A DNA stretch of 64,000 nucleotides from assembly GCF_000316115.1 (NCBI RefSeq), contig NZ_JH993797.1:1474486-1538485 (forward strand). The letters are read 5' to 3'. The notes under the pieces were generated by a model, which made no database searches, had not been told where the DNA came from, and saw nothing but the letters and a program-made list of their open reading frames with translations. The DNA comes from Leptolyngbya sp. PCC 7375 (GTDB lineage: Bacteria; Cyanobacteriota; Cyanobacteriia; Phormidesmidales; Phormidesmidaceae). Shown one piece after another: positions 28,790-38,300 of this stretch. The first letter of the stretch is position 1, and each line of letters starts with the position of its first letter. The translations under genes and the position numbers were made by a program.

Positions 28790-29116
28790 CTCATGCCATT
28801 AGCATTCACGGCTAACTAGATAGATAGTGTCAGAAGCAAAGAGATGTATTCTAATATTCAATTTTTAACAAGAAATTACCCAAACTGGGAAGTATAGTTG
28901 CGCCGATTTTTCCTCCGTAACACCACTGACTGATGAATACCTAACACTCAATCTAGAGAATGAAACTCTCTGCATAAGCGGCTTGTCGATGTCTAGATAC
29001 TATCATGCCAGGATCTAGACACAATCTATGCGGCATTCCGTACAAACTTACAGACGTATTATAGGTCAGCAGCAATGTGGCGTTACTAAAGAAAGATTTA
29101 AGAAAGACTTTTAAAA
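28790..29116. other. Intergenic region between conserved gene and tRNA-Leu
   Basis: About 330 bp holding the promoter side of the 27416–28765 gene and the 3' flank of the tRNA. No ORF, repeat or terminator is clear. Confidence 0.4.
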
Positions 29117-29473
29117 TGGGGGCGGAGGGACTTGAACCCTCACGACCGTTTAAGGTCAGCGGATTTTCACCCTCCCACAACTTTCGTTGCTGCCACGCTC
29201 AGCGGGCTTTGAGGATTGGACCCTCCCTTTACCCTCGACTTGACGTTAGGGTAGCTCCCGTCGGGCCTCTGCACCTTCCGCTTGAAGAACGGCAATAGCC
29301 ATTGCTATCAAACGGCTTGGCTCAGGATTGCCATATCTCCTCAACCATAACCCTGGGGTATCTGATTGAGGCTGACTTAGGTTTCCCTGAGTTTGAGAGC
29401 TTCCACTTAGCAGATTTCTCCACTAAGGCTCAGTTTTCTAAGTCCGCAGCGTCTACCATTCCGCCACGCCCCC
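29117..29473 (-). tRNA. trnL-UAA: tRNA-Leu(UAA) with group I intron
   Basis: Exon 1 (29440–29473) and exon 2 (29117–29167) join into an 85-nt leucine tRNA. The acceptor stem GGGGGCG pairs with CGCCCCC, the anticodon loop CTTAAAA gives anticodon UAA, a long variable arm has stem GACC/GGTC, and the T-loop is GGTTCAAGTCC. The discriminator is A and CCA is not encoded. The break between U34 and A35 is the classic insertion site of the ancestral cyanobacterial and plastid intron. Confidence 0.95.
29168..29439 (-). other. Group I intron of tRNA-Leu(UAA)
   Basis: 272-nt intron with no ORF. It starts after U34 and ends in G as group I introns require. Core elements are visible on the minus strand: AATCCTGAGCCAAG (P/Q region), TTCAAGCGGAAGGTGCAGA (R/P7 side) and GACGGGAGCTACCCTAACGTCAAGTCGAGGG (quoted in parts only: GACGGGAGCTACCC). 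The size fits the small cyanobacterial version. Confidence 0.93.
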
Positions 29474-29624
29474 TTAGTTGAGTTATTGCTAACGGCAGGT
29501 TGGGGAGCGACCCTTCGCTAACCGGTTAACAAAAACTCCTGTTTAATTCCAACACCAAGTGGTACTCTGTGCAACCCCCTGAACGCTATGATGACTAACG
29601 ACGTGGGCAAAAACCTTAAGGGCT

Positions 29625-29855
29625 ATGGATAACCTCGATATTTCACTTTTGATTACGTTGGCTGTATATGCTGGTTTGGCAGGTCTTTATTTGCTAGTGG
29701 TTCCTGGCATTCTGCTTTTTTATCTAAAGCAGCGTTGGAATGTGGCGTCATCCATTGAGCGCTTACTGATTTATTCACTCGTGTTTGTATTTTTTCCAGG
29801 GATGTTGTTGCTATCGCCCTTTCTCAACTTTAGACCCCAACGTCGTGAGATTTAG
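29625..29855 (+). CDS. ndhL: NAD(P)H-quinone oxidoreductase subunit L
   Basis: NdhL is a small membrane subunit of the photosynthetic NDH-1 complex in thylakoids, with roles in cyclic electron flow, respiration and CO2 uptake. The 76-residue protein has two membrane helices ([25 protein letters not shown] split by the YLKQRWNV turn, then [20 protein letters not shown]). Length and the C-terminal LNFRPQRRE are typical. It starts the ndhL–DUF3007–trpA run, a conserved cyanobacterial order. Confidence 0.93.
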   Translation: MDNLDISLLITLAVYAGLAGLYLLVVPGILLFYLKQRWNVASSIERLLIYSLVFVFFPGMLLLSPFLNFRPQRREI

Positions 29856-29857
29856 CT

Positions 29858-30175
29858 ATGCGCCGTATTGATGTAATTGGCGTCGGGCTGGGAATTTTTG
29901 TCGCTGGTGGCGGTCTATACTTGGCCCTTTCAATGGCTGGCCTAGATGGGCTTTCGGCAGGCCTATGGAGTCAGGTTATTTTCACTGGCGGGCTTTTAGG
30001 CTGGGTATTTACTTACCTGACACGGGTGTTTTCTAAAAAGATGACGTACAATCAGCAGCTCAAAGATTATGAAGATGCTGTTTTGCAAAAACGCCTGGAC
30101 GAGATGTCTGAAGAGGAGCTAGCTCAGCTGCAGGCAGAACTGGAAGCCGAGAAAAAATCCCAGTCATCCTCCTAA
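29858..30175 (+). CDS. DUF3007 family membrane protein
   Basis: The 105-residue protein starts 2 bp after the ndhL stop, so it is co-translated with ndhL. Two membrane helices (VIGVGLGIFVAGGGLYLAL, WSQVIFTGGLLGWVFTYLT) are followed by a charged coiled-coil-like C-terminus (LKDYEDAVLQKRLDEMSEEE). DUF3007 has no known biochemical role; the constant link to ndhL suggests a thylakoid function, which is inference. Confidence 0.88.
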   Translation: MRRIDVIGVGLGIFVAGGGLYLALSMAGLDGLSAGLWSQVIFTGGLLGWVFTYLTRVFSKKMTYNQQLKDYEDAVLQKRLDEMSEEELAQLQAELEAEKKSQSSS

Positions 30176-30227
30176 ATTTTTACTTACCACATTGATCACC
30201 GCAAATAACACAGGTTCAGACAGATAA

Positions 30228-31028
30228 ATGATGGGTAAATCGGTTTCAGCTCAATTTCAGACATTGCGTGACCACAAAGACTGCGCGCTTATTCCATTTA
30301 TTACGGCTGGCGACCCCGATTTAGCTACCACTGCAGAGGCTCTCCGGGCATTGGATCGAGCGGGTGCAGACTTAATTGAACTGGGTGTTCCCTATTCTGA
30401 CCCGTTGGCTGATGGCCCGGTGATTCAGGCGGCAGCTACTCGCGCGTTGGAGCGGGGCGTCACTTTAGATGCGGTTTTAAGCTTAGTTGCCGAGGTATCA
30501 CCGGACTTATCAGCGCCGATTGTACTGTTCACCTATTACAATCCTATTCTCAACCGAGGCATTGAACAATTTTTGCAGGATATTTATCAGGCTGGTGCCC
30601 GCGGTCTTGTGGTGCCTGATTTACCCCTTGAAGAAATGGATGTCCTGCTGAAACCCGCTAAGGAAATTGGCATTGAGGTTACGTTGCTAGTGGCACCGAC
30701 TACGCCTAAAGAAAGAATTGTTGCGATCGCACAACAGTGCCAAGGCTTTATTTATCTAGTTAGCGTTACCGGTGTTACCGGCATGCGCCAACAAATTGGC
30801 AACCGCGTTCATAATTTATTGCAAGAGCTCCGCATGGTTACTGATAAGCCTGTAGGGGTTGGGTTTGGCGTTTCTTCCCCAGAGCAGGCAGCCCAACTCA
30901 AAACATGGGGTGCAGATGGCGTAATTGTTGGCAGTGCTTTTGTCAAGAGATTAGCTGCCAATGGCTCAGGTGATGGTGTTTCAGAAGTTGAGAGCTTCTG
31001 TCAACAACTAAGAACGGCTTTGAAATAA
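30228..31028 (+). CDS. trpA: Tryptophan synthase alpha subunit
   Basis: TrpA cleaves indole-3-glycerol phosphate to indole and glyceraldehyde-3-phosphate. The 266-residue TIM barrel has the catalytic Glu51 ([11 protein letters not shown]) and Asp62 (PLADGPVIQ), plus the GVTGMR and GFGVSSPEQ phosphate-binding loops. Two adjacent Met codons could start it (30228 or 30231). It follows DUF3007 by 52 bp and is probably co-transcribed. A strong terminator follows at 31125–31166. Confidence 0.97.
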   Translation: MMGKSVSAQFQTLRDHKDCALIPFITAGDPDLATTAEALRALDRAGADLIELGVPYSDPLADGPVIQAAATRALERGVTLDAVLSLVAEVSPDLSAPIVLFTYYNPILNRGIEQFLQDIYQAGARGLVVPDLPLEEMDVLLKPAKEIGIEVTLLVAPTTPKERIVAIAQQCQGFIYLVSVTGVTGMRQQIGNRVHNLLQELRMVTDKPVGVGFGVSSPEQAAQLKTWGADGVIVGSAFVKRLAANGSGDGVSEVESFCQQLRTALK

Positions 31029-31073
31029 GGACTTCGTTAACAATCACAACCCAAGCCGTTCAGATACTAAATT

Positions 31074-31109
31074 GTTGAACTATCTGTAAAAGTTGAACTA
31101 TCTGTAAAA
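31074..31109 (+). repeat. 18-bp perfect tandem duplication
   Basis: GTTGAACTATCTGTAAAA is present at 31074–31091 and immediately again at 31092–31109, just downstream of trpA and upstream of its terminator. Confidence 0.85.
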
Positions 31110-31124
31110 GAAGAATAGACGTAG

Positions 31125-31166
31125 AAATTGAAGTGTCCAACATTGTTGAACACTTCAATTTTTTTT
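31125..31166 (+). terminator. Rho-independent terminator of ndhL–trpA
   Basis: A 12-bp stem (31125–31136 with 31150–31161) with a short inner CAAC/GTTG pairing, followed by a T run ending at 31166. Confidence 0.9.
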
Positions 31167-31741
31167 GATATAGCTTAGTGAATTATGCAAACAGCGACAG
31201 GTTATCGTTAACGTTTGCTGACAAATGTTGAGCAATGTAACCTTCAATAATTCTTCATGTTAGTTCAACTGATCTTCAATGAAGGGTCACCCTTCTCTTA
31301 AATCAGGACATGGGAGCGGCGATCCCCATGAATTTGCTAGGTAAAGTAGCTAAAACTTAGATATTTTTTTAGTGCCTTTATCAAATTCACCTGATTTGGT
31401 AATCCTCAGTGTAAGCTCCTAAATTTTGTCTGTCACTGTGAGGTATTGCACTCAGCCAAACCAGAGTGTCATAATCCTTGACCAAAGAGAGGAATAACCG
31501 TATAAATACGGCAAACTTCTTTGATTTGTAAATTGTTTAGGTGTTGCAGTAAGTGGTTTTTCCTAGCTCTTTAATCATCTTCTGGTTAGAGTTTTTACTG
31601 ATAAATTTTGATTCGGTCACGTTGTGTTTGTGACGATACGCAAGTTTGGTCATAAACAATTGCGAATCATTGCTTCGAGTTGATTGCAGATCAAAAGCAA
31701 TGTTTAGCCGTTTGCCTTGTTGTTGGTGCCTGTGAGGGGTC
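31167..31741. other. Intergenic region upstream of surface-protein operon
   Basis: 575 bp after the trpA terminator and before the DUF11 operon. AT-rich; presumably the operon promoter and a long leader. No ORF on the plus strand and no recognised RNA. Confidence 0.5.
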
Positions 31742-32716
31742 ATGAGAGTTTTGAAAAGCCGTCCTAAAGGTGTCGTTCGACACCTGTTTAAAGCTGTAAG
31801 TTTTTTTTTAGTGGGTGTTCTGCTGAGCACTTTGCTAGTTTATTTACATACCCCTGTGATGCCCGTAGGTGCGCAGGTTCAAGTTACCAACACTGCGTCT
31901 GCTGCTTTCGACGATCCGACAAACCCTGATCGACCTAGGGTGAGAGCACCAAGTAACCCAACAACAATTGGTACTCCCCCAGTTGAAAATCAACTGCTGA
32001 GAATAACAAAAACAGCTGATAAGTCAGCGGCTGAACCGGGTGACATTGTCATTTATCGGCTTTTGGTGGAGAACATAAGTGCGGTAGCAGCGACTCCATT
32101 AACTGTCATGGATAATCTGCCGCGAGGCCTAGAGTACATCGACGACTCTGTTAACAGCGCCCCAATACCACCTAATTTGACAAATTTTGAAGTCGCAGGT
32201 AGACAGCTCAACTTTCAGTTTGACTCTTTGGCTGCCAACTCCTTGCTTGAGATTCTGTATGCTGTCACCTTGACGCCTGATTCTGTACGTGGTTCTGGTG
32301 TCAACGTAGCCACGGCTTCAGCGCCTGGTTTCCCCACGGCTCAGGCTGAGTTTAGCTTAACCATTCGCCCCGGTATCTTGTCTGACTGCGGCACAATTAT
32401 TGGTCGGGTCTTTGTAGATAAGAACTTTGATGGTGAACAACAGCCAGGTGAGGCAGGTGTACCCAATGCGGTCATCTACCTTGACGATGGTAACCGCATC
32501 ATTGCTGACCCAGATGGTCTCTTCTCCATGGCCAATGTGGTTTCTGGTAATCGTGTAGGTGTGCTTGACCTTAGCAGTTTGCCAGGCTACACCTTGGCCC
32601 CCAACCTCTACCGCCTAGAAAACAACAGTCAGTCTAGATTGGTTCGCCTAGAACCAGGTGGTCTGGCACGTATGAACTTTGCAGTAACACCGACCTTCGG
32701 GGAGGGCCAGAACTAA
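31742..32716 (+). CDS. Secreted DUF11 / SdrD B-like domain protein
   Basis: The 324-residue protein has a signal peptide or anchor (FKAVSFFLVGVLLSTLLVYLH, ending near VGAQ). An Asp/Pro-rich segment follows, then a DUF11-type beta-sandwich (LLRITKTADKSAAEPGDIVIYRLLVEN…LPRGLEYIDDSV). An SdrD B-like repeat comes next (GRVFVDKNFDGEQQPGEAGV…DPDGLFSM), whose Asp/Asn pattern suggests calcium binding. Such domains occur in bacterial surface stalks and adhesins. First gene of a four-gene operon; its TAA stop overlaps the next ATG (TAATG). Confidence 0.85.
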   Translation: MRVLKSRPKGVVRHLFKAVSFFLVGVLLSTLLVYLHTPVMPVGAQVQVTNTASAAFDDPTNPDRPRVRAPSNPTTIGTPPVENQLLRITKTADKSAAEPGDIVIYRLLVENISAVAATPLTVMDNLPRGLEYIDDSVNSAPIPPNLTNFEVAGRQLNFQFDSLAANSLLEILYAVTLTPDSVRGSGVNVATASAPGFPTAQAEFSLTIRPGILSDCGTIIGRVFVDKNFDGEQQPGEAGVPNAVIYLDDGNRIIADPDGLFSMANVVSGNRVGVLDLSSLPGYTLAPNLYRLENNSQSRLVRLEPGGLARMNFAVTPTFGEGQN

Positions 32717-35700
32717 TGATGATGCGTTTGTTATCCAACTCAATTTATCTAGGACTGCTCACTACCCTGACGGGTGTGGTGGCTCTACTGCAACCAGCTC
32801 AAGCGGCTAAAGAAACAACAAATTCTGCGTCAATTGTTGAGTCAGATATTCTCGTGGCACCTGTTAATGTGCCTGAGCTATTGACCCAGGCGAGCGATGA
32901 TTTGCCCAGCGATTTGCTGGACTCAAATACGCTGCCCGTGGAAGAAGATCCTGGTGAAGCTGAGGGATTTATCGATGGCACTATTATTCGTCAGGTGCCC
33001 AGTGAGTTGCCGCCGCTGATTCAGGATGAACTTGGTGATGAGTTGACCCTGGAGATTTTTCCAACGGGTGATGCGTTTATTCCTGCTGATGGTCGGTCAA
33101 GCATGGGGCTGCAGGGAAATATTTTGGATGAGTCTGGGCGACCTGTGCGTGAAGATGTGGTAGTCACGCTGACATCTTCAGCAGGTACATTTATTGGGGC
33201 TGACTACGATATTGATCGCAGTGGTTTTCAAGTACTGGCTCGTCAAGGAGAATTTGAGGTTGAGCTCCGTTCAGCCCTTGATGCCCAGCCTGTAACCATT
33301 CGGGCCAGTGTAAAAGCTCGTGAAGCTCTGGGGCTGGTGGGTGATGATGCAACCGCTCAGCAACCCGCCGCTGACGTTGATGGTTATACCCAGGTCAATT
33401 TCACAACGCCCTATCGCCCATCCCTGGTCGCTGGTGTTGTCGACTTTCGATTTGGCCCTGGAGCGACTGATTTTTGGGGTCGCTATGCCGACTTCCTCGA
33501 TCCGGGTGATATCGGAGATTATGACGCTGATCTCGATGCGGGTATTTTTGCCACAGGCACCATTGGTAGCTGGTTGTTGACAGCGGCGTTTAATAGTGAA
33601 CGAGCCTTAAACGAGCGCTGTAACGACAATCGTCTTTACCGGGACGTGCAAAATTGTGAGCAAACTTACCCCACCTATGGCGATAGTTCAACCACCGACT
33701 TTTTAACGCCATCCATTGATAGTTTCTATGTTCGGTTTGAACGAGATTCTCAGATCGTCGGCTATGAGCCTGACTTCTTTATGTGGGGGGATTACGATAC
33801 AGCGGAATTCTCTCGTTTCTCTCAAGAATTCTCGGCGCTAAATCGTCAACTCCATGGTTTTAAGGGGAACTACACCTTTAACAATGGTTTGCAGCTCACT
33901 GCACTGTATGCCAACAATTTACGAGCGCTACAGCGTGACACGATTGTGCCTGACGGCACCAGTGGTTACTATTTCTTGTCTCGTCGTTTGGTGTTGGCCG
34001 GTAGTGAGGATCTCTTTTTTGAGATAGAGGAACTCAACCGTCCAGGAACAGTAATTGAACGAGTGCGGCTAGTGCGCGGTGCCGATTACACCATTGACTA
34101 TGACCGAGGGGCAATTCTGTTTAACAGCCCTGTGTCTGCCGTTGACGCTAACCCGTTTGGTCCGGCTCTAGTGCGTCGCATTGTGGCCACATATCAGATA
34201 GACGGTGACGATGATGATGGCGATTTGTTTGGCGGGCGGCTGCAGTATAACTTTGACACCAGTCTCGAGTCTCCTAGCTGGGTCGGTGCGTCGGCCATCT
34301 TTGAGGACCAGGGTGCTCAGGACTTTAGTTTAATCGGTGTAGATGCGTTGCTACAGCTGGGTGATGCTGGCCAGTTGGTGGCTGAGCTTGCCCACTCTTC
34401 ATTGGATAATCCAACCGTTGATGAAGATGGAACAGCGATTCGGGTAGAGGCCACGGGACGGATTACGTCTGATTTGGCGGGTACCGCCTACTTTAGGGAT
34501 GCTGACAGTGGTTTTCGGAATACGGCAACCACGAGTTTTAGGGCTGGTCAAACCCGCTGGGGTGGTCAGCTGGGCTATAACGTTAGTCGTAACACTCAGC
34601 TGCAACTACAGTTTGATCGTGAGCGCAACCGGGGTAACGAAGATCTGATTCCCACTACTCTGGACCAGCTGATCAATCCGGGCTTAGTGCGGACTGATGG
34701 AGCAACGGTGAACAATTCCATCACCACCGTGCGGGCAGGGGTCCAACAACAGTTTGGGTCGATAACGGGGAATTTGGATTGGGTTTATCGCGATCGCAAC
34801 GATCGGGTCACCGGCGATGATATCGAGTCAAACCAAATTTCTGCCGGGTTGACCTGGCCCCTGGCTGAGAAGTTATCCTTCCGGGCCCAGACAGACATCG
34901 CCTTAAGTGATGAAGATGATGCCTATCCAGGTCAGACGGTGGTCGGCCTAGATTGGGATGTACTGCCAGAGGTGACTCTAAGATTTGCCCAACGGTTCTT
35001 CCACGATGATGATGTCACGCCAGATGCCCTGACCACTGTTGATGCTCTTGTTAACTACGATCTAACGGACAACACGCTTCTGACTGGTCGTTACTCCATT
35101 TTGGGTGCCAATAATGGCATGAGCGGCCAGGGGGCTCTCGGTCTGAACCATAGAATTAATCTCAGCCCTGGTTTACATGTAGACTTGGGCTTCCAGCGGA
35201 TCTTTGGTGATAGTCTTTCTTCCATTACTGGCGGTAACCGGGTGCTACAGCCCTATGCCGTGGGTCAATCAGCGGCTTCCCTGGGTCTGGTTAGCGGCAC
35301 AACCTATACGCTAGGGCTGGAATATACGGATAGTTCTGACTTCCAGGCTAGCGCTCGGTTTGAGCATCGTGATTCGGATGATGGTAATAACACTGTCATT
35401 ACTGCATCAGCTGCGGGTAAACTCTCAGACGCTTTGACCACCCTGGCCCGCATTGAGCATGCTAACTTTGCTAACCAGACCATTACCGATCGTCTGAATA
35501 GTTCCACCAGTGCTCGATTAGGCCTGGCGTATCGTAATCCTCAAAGCGATAAATTCAACGCATTGTTGAGTTATGAATATGCCATTAACCCATCCAGTAC
35601 TCCCAACTCTCTTTTAGTGGGTGCAGGCTCAGACTCTATTCAGGAGCATACCTTGGCCATGGAAGGCATTTATGCTCCGAGTTGGCGTTGGGAGTTCTAC

Positions 35701-36222
35701 GGTAAATATGCCCTACGAGCCACCAATGCCGACTTAGACTCCTTAGGCGTGACCTCTTCTAATGCGATTCATCTGGGTCAATTGAGAGCCACCCACCGGT
35801 TTGCCTACCGCTGGGATATTACCGGTGAAGTTCGTTACATCACTCAGCCCGAGACCAACTATGACGAAGTCGGTATGGCGATTGAAGCGGGCTACTACCT
35901 GACCCCAGAGCTACGTTTGGGAGTGGGGTATAGCTTTGGTAGCGTCAACGATCGCTCCTTGGGAGGCAGTGGTTTCCGCTCCGATGATGGCCCCTACCTT
36001 GGCGTCACCTTCAAGGTCAATGAACTGTGGGATCAATTTGGTCTCCAGCAGGTAGCGCCCCAACAACAGGAAGAGTCGCTAATTGAGGCAGACGGTTCAC
36101 CCCCTGTAGAACCGGTGAGTGTTGTTCCGGCTTCAGCCACCACCGTTAATGACAATGTTGACAATGTTGATGCAGCCAATGCGGCTGAGGGTACACAGAC
36201 AACTGCTGGGGGTGAGGAGTAA
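32716..36222 (+). CDS. Very large outer-membrane beta-barrel with Ig-like domain
   Basis: The 1168-residue protein has a signal peptide (YLGLLTTLTGVVALLQPAQA) and an acidic N-terminal linker. A bacterial Ig-like (Big-1-type) module follows, around residues 115–200 (ADGRSSMGLQGNILDESGRP…VTLTSSAGTF). The rest, about 850 residues, consists of alternating strands and polar turns ending at GPYLGVTFKV, which looks like an outer-membrane barrel of unusual size. About 85 acidic/Gln-rich residues follow the last strand, so the barrel is not C-terminal. It overlaps both neighbouring genes by TAATG. It probably anchors or exports the DUF11 partners; this is inference. Confidence 0.8.
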   Translation: MMMRLLSNSIYLGLLTTLTGVVALLQPAQAAKETTNSASIVESDILVAPVNVPELLTQASDDLPSDLLDSNTLPVEEDPGEAEGFIDGTIIRQVPSELPPLIQDELGDELTLEIFPTGDAFIPADGRSSMGLQGNILDESGRPVREDVVVTLTSSAGTFIGADYDIDRSGFQVLARQGEFEVELRSALDAQPVTIRASVKAREALGLVGDDATAQQPAADVDGYTQVNFTTPYRPSLVAGVVDFRFGPGATDFWGRYADFLDPGDIGDYDADLDAGIFATGTIGSWLLTAAFNSERALNERCNDNRLYRDVQNCEQTYPTYGDSSTTDFLTPSIDSFYVRFERDSQIVGYEPDFFMWGDYDTAEFSRFSQEFSALNRQLHGFKGNYTFNNGLQLTALYANNLRALQRDTIVPDGTSGYYFLSRRLVLAGSEDLFFEIEELNRPGTVIERVRLVRGADYTIDYDRGAILFNSPVSAVDANPFGPALVRRIVATYQIDGDDDDGDLFGGRLQYNFDTSLESPSWVGASAIFEDQGAQDFSLIGVDALLQLGDAGQLVAELAHSSLDNPTVDEDGTAIRVEATGRITSDLAGTAYFRDADSGFRNTATTSFRAGQTRWGGQLGYNVSRNTQLQLQFDRERNRGNEDLIPTTLDQLINPGLVRTDGATVNNSITTVRAGVQQQFGSITGNLDWVYRDRNDRVTGDDIESNQISAGLTWPLAEKLSFRAQTDIALSDEDDAYPGQTVVGLDWDVLPEVTLRFAQRFFHDDDVTPDALTTVDALVNYDLTDNTLLTGRYSILGANNGMSGQGALGLNHRINLSPGLHVDLGFQRIFGDSLSSITGGNRVLQPYAVGQSAASLGLVSGTTYTLGLEYTDSSDFQASARFEHRDSDDGNNTVITASAAGKLSDALTTLARIEHANFANQTITDRLNSSTSARLGLAYRNPQSDKFNALLSYEYAINPSSTPNSLLVGAGSDSIQEHTLAMEGIYAPSWRWEFYGKYALRATNADLDSLGVTSSNAIHLGQLRATHRFAYRWDITGEVRYITQPETNYDEVGMAIEAGYYLTPELRLGVGYSFGSVNDRSLGGSGFRSDDGPYLGVTFKVNELWDQFGLQQVAPQQQEESLIEADGSPPVEPVSVVPASATTVNDNVDNVDAANAAEGTQTTAGGEE

Positions 36223-38300
36223 TGAAATTAACCATGTATCTATCTAAGCTAGTTGGGACAGCTGCACTGGCAGCCACGGTGCCATTAGTGGCTCAAGCAG
36301 TGGCTATCCAAACGGTCAGTGCCCAAGAGATTACGCCTTACTCTGTGATTGTTAACTCGTCTGGTGACGGTGACATTCGCCCTGATGACGCGCTGACATT
36401 GCGAGAAGCCATTTCTGTGGTGAATGGGACTCTGCCGATTGATGCGCTGAGTACAGCTGAGCGCGCTCGAGTGACCCCTGCTGCTAGCCCATCAATCAAC
36501 TTTAGTTTGGCGGATGATCCAACTATCGAGCTGGTGGAGCCCCTGCCTCCCATTATGGCTGCTGGCACATTGGTCGATGGTGCTAGCCAGCCAGGTTACG
36601 GGCCTCTGTCTACTACCGATACAATGGTTACCCCGGTGCCTACACCAGTGGTCGCTTTAACCCCAGCGGCGGGGGCCGAGGTGTTGCGAGGGTTGACGAT
36701 TACGGCTGATGCGGTGACGGTGAGAGGCTTAAGTCTCTATGGGTTTTCGTCTAAACATCGGTCTACGCAGACAACACCACCGGCAGATATCTTAATCACC
36801 CACTTGGTTCCCCCTGTGGATGCTGGACTGCCTGATCCCCCTGGTTGGCGTACTCTGTTGCCCAATGAAGATTCAGATGCCCCCGTTGGTGTGGTGATTG
36901 AAGATAACTGGTTAGGGATGTCGCCTTCTGGTGAAATGCCCCCTGTGGAGCAGATGTCGGCCCTCGGTGTAGTTGTTTTTAATGGTCTTGATACGGTCAT
37001 TCAGCGTAACCGGATTGAATTCCATGAAGGTAGCGGTATTCTCACGGCTGCCCAGGCCATGGGCATGGATGTGACCGAAAATACAATGCGGACCAATGGT
37101 GTTGCAGGTATTCCCGATGGTATTCGTCTTGATGGCAATATTGATGGGGCCCAGATCCACGGTAATCTCATCTGCGGCACCGATGGTAGCGGTGTATTTA
37201 TGTTCAAGCCAGAGGGCTCCGCACGGATCTATCGCAACGATATTCGGTTTAACGGTCGGCGCTTTAGGCGGGCGGCCATTTATTTGATGGGTAACGGCCA
37301 TGAGGTGACTGAAAATGTAATTCAGCATCAACCGGGACCGGGCGTTGCGATCGCATCCTACCCCCGCAGTGAAGGCAACATTATTCGGAACAATACATTC
37401 GCGGCTTTAGATGGCCTCAGTGTGGACCTGGGCCATAACGACAACAGCGGCATCCAAGATTTTCAGCGTAAAGACGGCCCCAACCCGCCGCGTAATTCTT
37501 CCATGCGCCGTCGGGATACCGCCAATGCCGCCATCAATGCCCCTGAGTTTGATGATTATGTCTTTCCGAGCAGCGGTGGATCGGCCACCCTTAGCGGTGT
37601 CGCCGATCCAGGCACTGCCATTGACATCTATAAGGTTGTCGACCGTCAGGGATACTATGGAGCGTTAAACGAATACGTTACCACTGTATTCACAGATGAA
37701 ACCGGCAGTTTCAGCGTTGATGTAGAGGCCCCTGAGGGAACGTTGTTAAGTGCCATTGCCACTGATGATGTGTACGGTACGTCTGAGCCCTCAGCCATTA
37801 CTGCCGTTGGCACATTGGGAGATGGCCCCACAACACCGGCCATGCCCAGCTGTGAAATTGCTCAAGATCCGCCAGAGCCAGAACCAGAGCTTCCTCCGGA
37901 ACCCTTGGTCTTGCGTATTCCTCGCAATATTCACTTTGCTCTTGATAAATCAGATATCTCACCGGCATCCGCTGCCATTATGGATGAGATTATTGCTGTT
38001 TTAGAAGAGTATCCATTCATTACTGTTGAACTTCAGGGGCACACCGATCCGCGAGCCAGCAACGCTTATAACCAGGCCTTAGGTGAACGACGAGCTTTGG
38101 CCGCCAGGAATTATCTGCTACAGCGAGGCATTGCCGCTGAGCGGATGCGCATTCGCTCCTTTGGTGAAACACAACGGGTATCAAGCGGCAGTGGACGCAT
38201 TGACTATGCCCGCGATCGCCGCACCGAGTTTATCTTTACGGATACTCGTGGTCTCGACATTATCTACGAAAATTTGGAAACAGATTTGCAGCTTGAATAA
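36222..38300 (+). CDS. Beta-helix protein with C-terminal OmpA domain
   Basis: The 692-residue protein has a signal peptide (VGTAALAATVPLVAQAVAIQ). Its N-terminal region resembles CSLREA-type polymorphic surface proteins (NSSGDGDIRPDDALTLREAI). A central right-handed parallel beta-helix (about residues 150–420) shows repeated N-x-I-x-x-N turns such as IEDNWLGMSP, IQRNRIEFHEG and VTENTMRTNGVAG. A proline/glutamate spacer leads to an OmpA C-terminal domain (from about residue 565) with HFALDKSDIS, LQGHTDPRAS, YNQALGERRA and the DRRTEF peptidoglycan-contact motif. It likely tethers the surface machinery to peptidoglycan. It overlaps the barrel gene by TAATG. Confidence 0.87.
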   Translation: MKLTMYLSKLVGTAALAATVPLVAQAVAIQTVSAQEITPYSVIVNSSGDGDIRPDDALTLREAISVVNGTLPIDALSTAERARVTPAASPSINFSLADDPTIELVEPLPPIMAAGTLVDGASQPGYGPLSTTDTMVTPVPTPVVALTPAAGAEVLRGLTITADAVTVRGLSLYGFSSKHRSTQTTPPADILITHLVPPVDAGLPDPPGWRTLLPNEDSDAPVGVVIEDNWLGMSPSGEMPPVEQMSALGVVVFNGLDTVIQRNRIEFHEGSGILTAAQAMGMDVTENTMRTNGVAGIPDGIRLDGNIDGAQIHGNLICGTDGSGVFMFKPEGSARIYRNDIRFNGRRFRRAAIYLMGNGHEVTENVIQHQPGPGVAIASYPRSEGNIIRNNTFAALDGLSVDLGHNDNSGIQDFQRKDGPNPPRNSSMRRRDTANAAINAPEFDDYVFPSSGGSATLSGVADPGTAIDIYKVVDRQGYYGALNEYVTTVFTDETGSFSVDVEAPEGTLLSAIATDDVYGTSEPSAITAVGTLGDGPTTPAMPSCEIAQDPPEPEPELPPEPLVLRIPRNIHFALDKSDISPASAAIMDEIIAVLEEYPFITVELQGHTDPRASNAYNQALGERRALAARNYLLQRGIAAERMRIRSFGETQRVSSGSGRIDYARDRRTEFIFTDTRGLDIIYENLETDLQLE

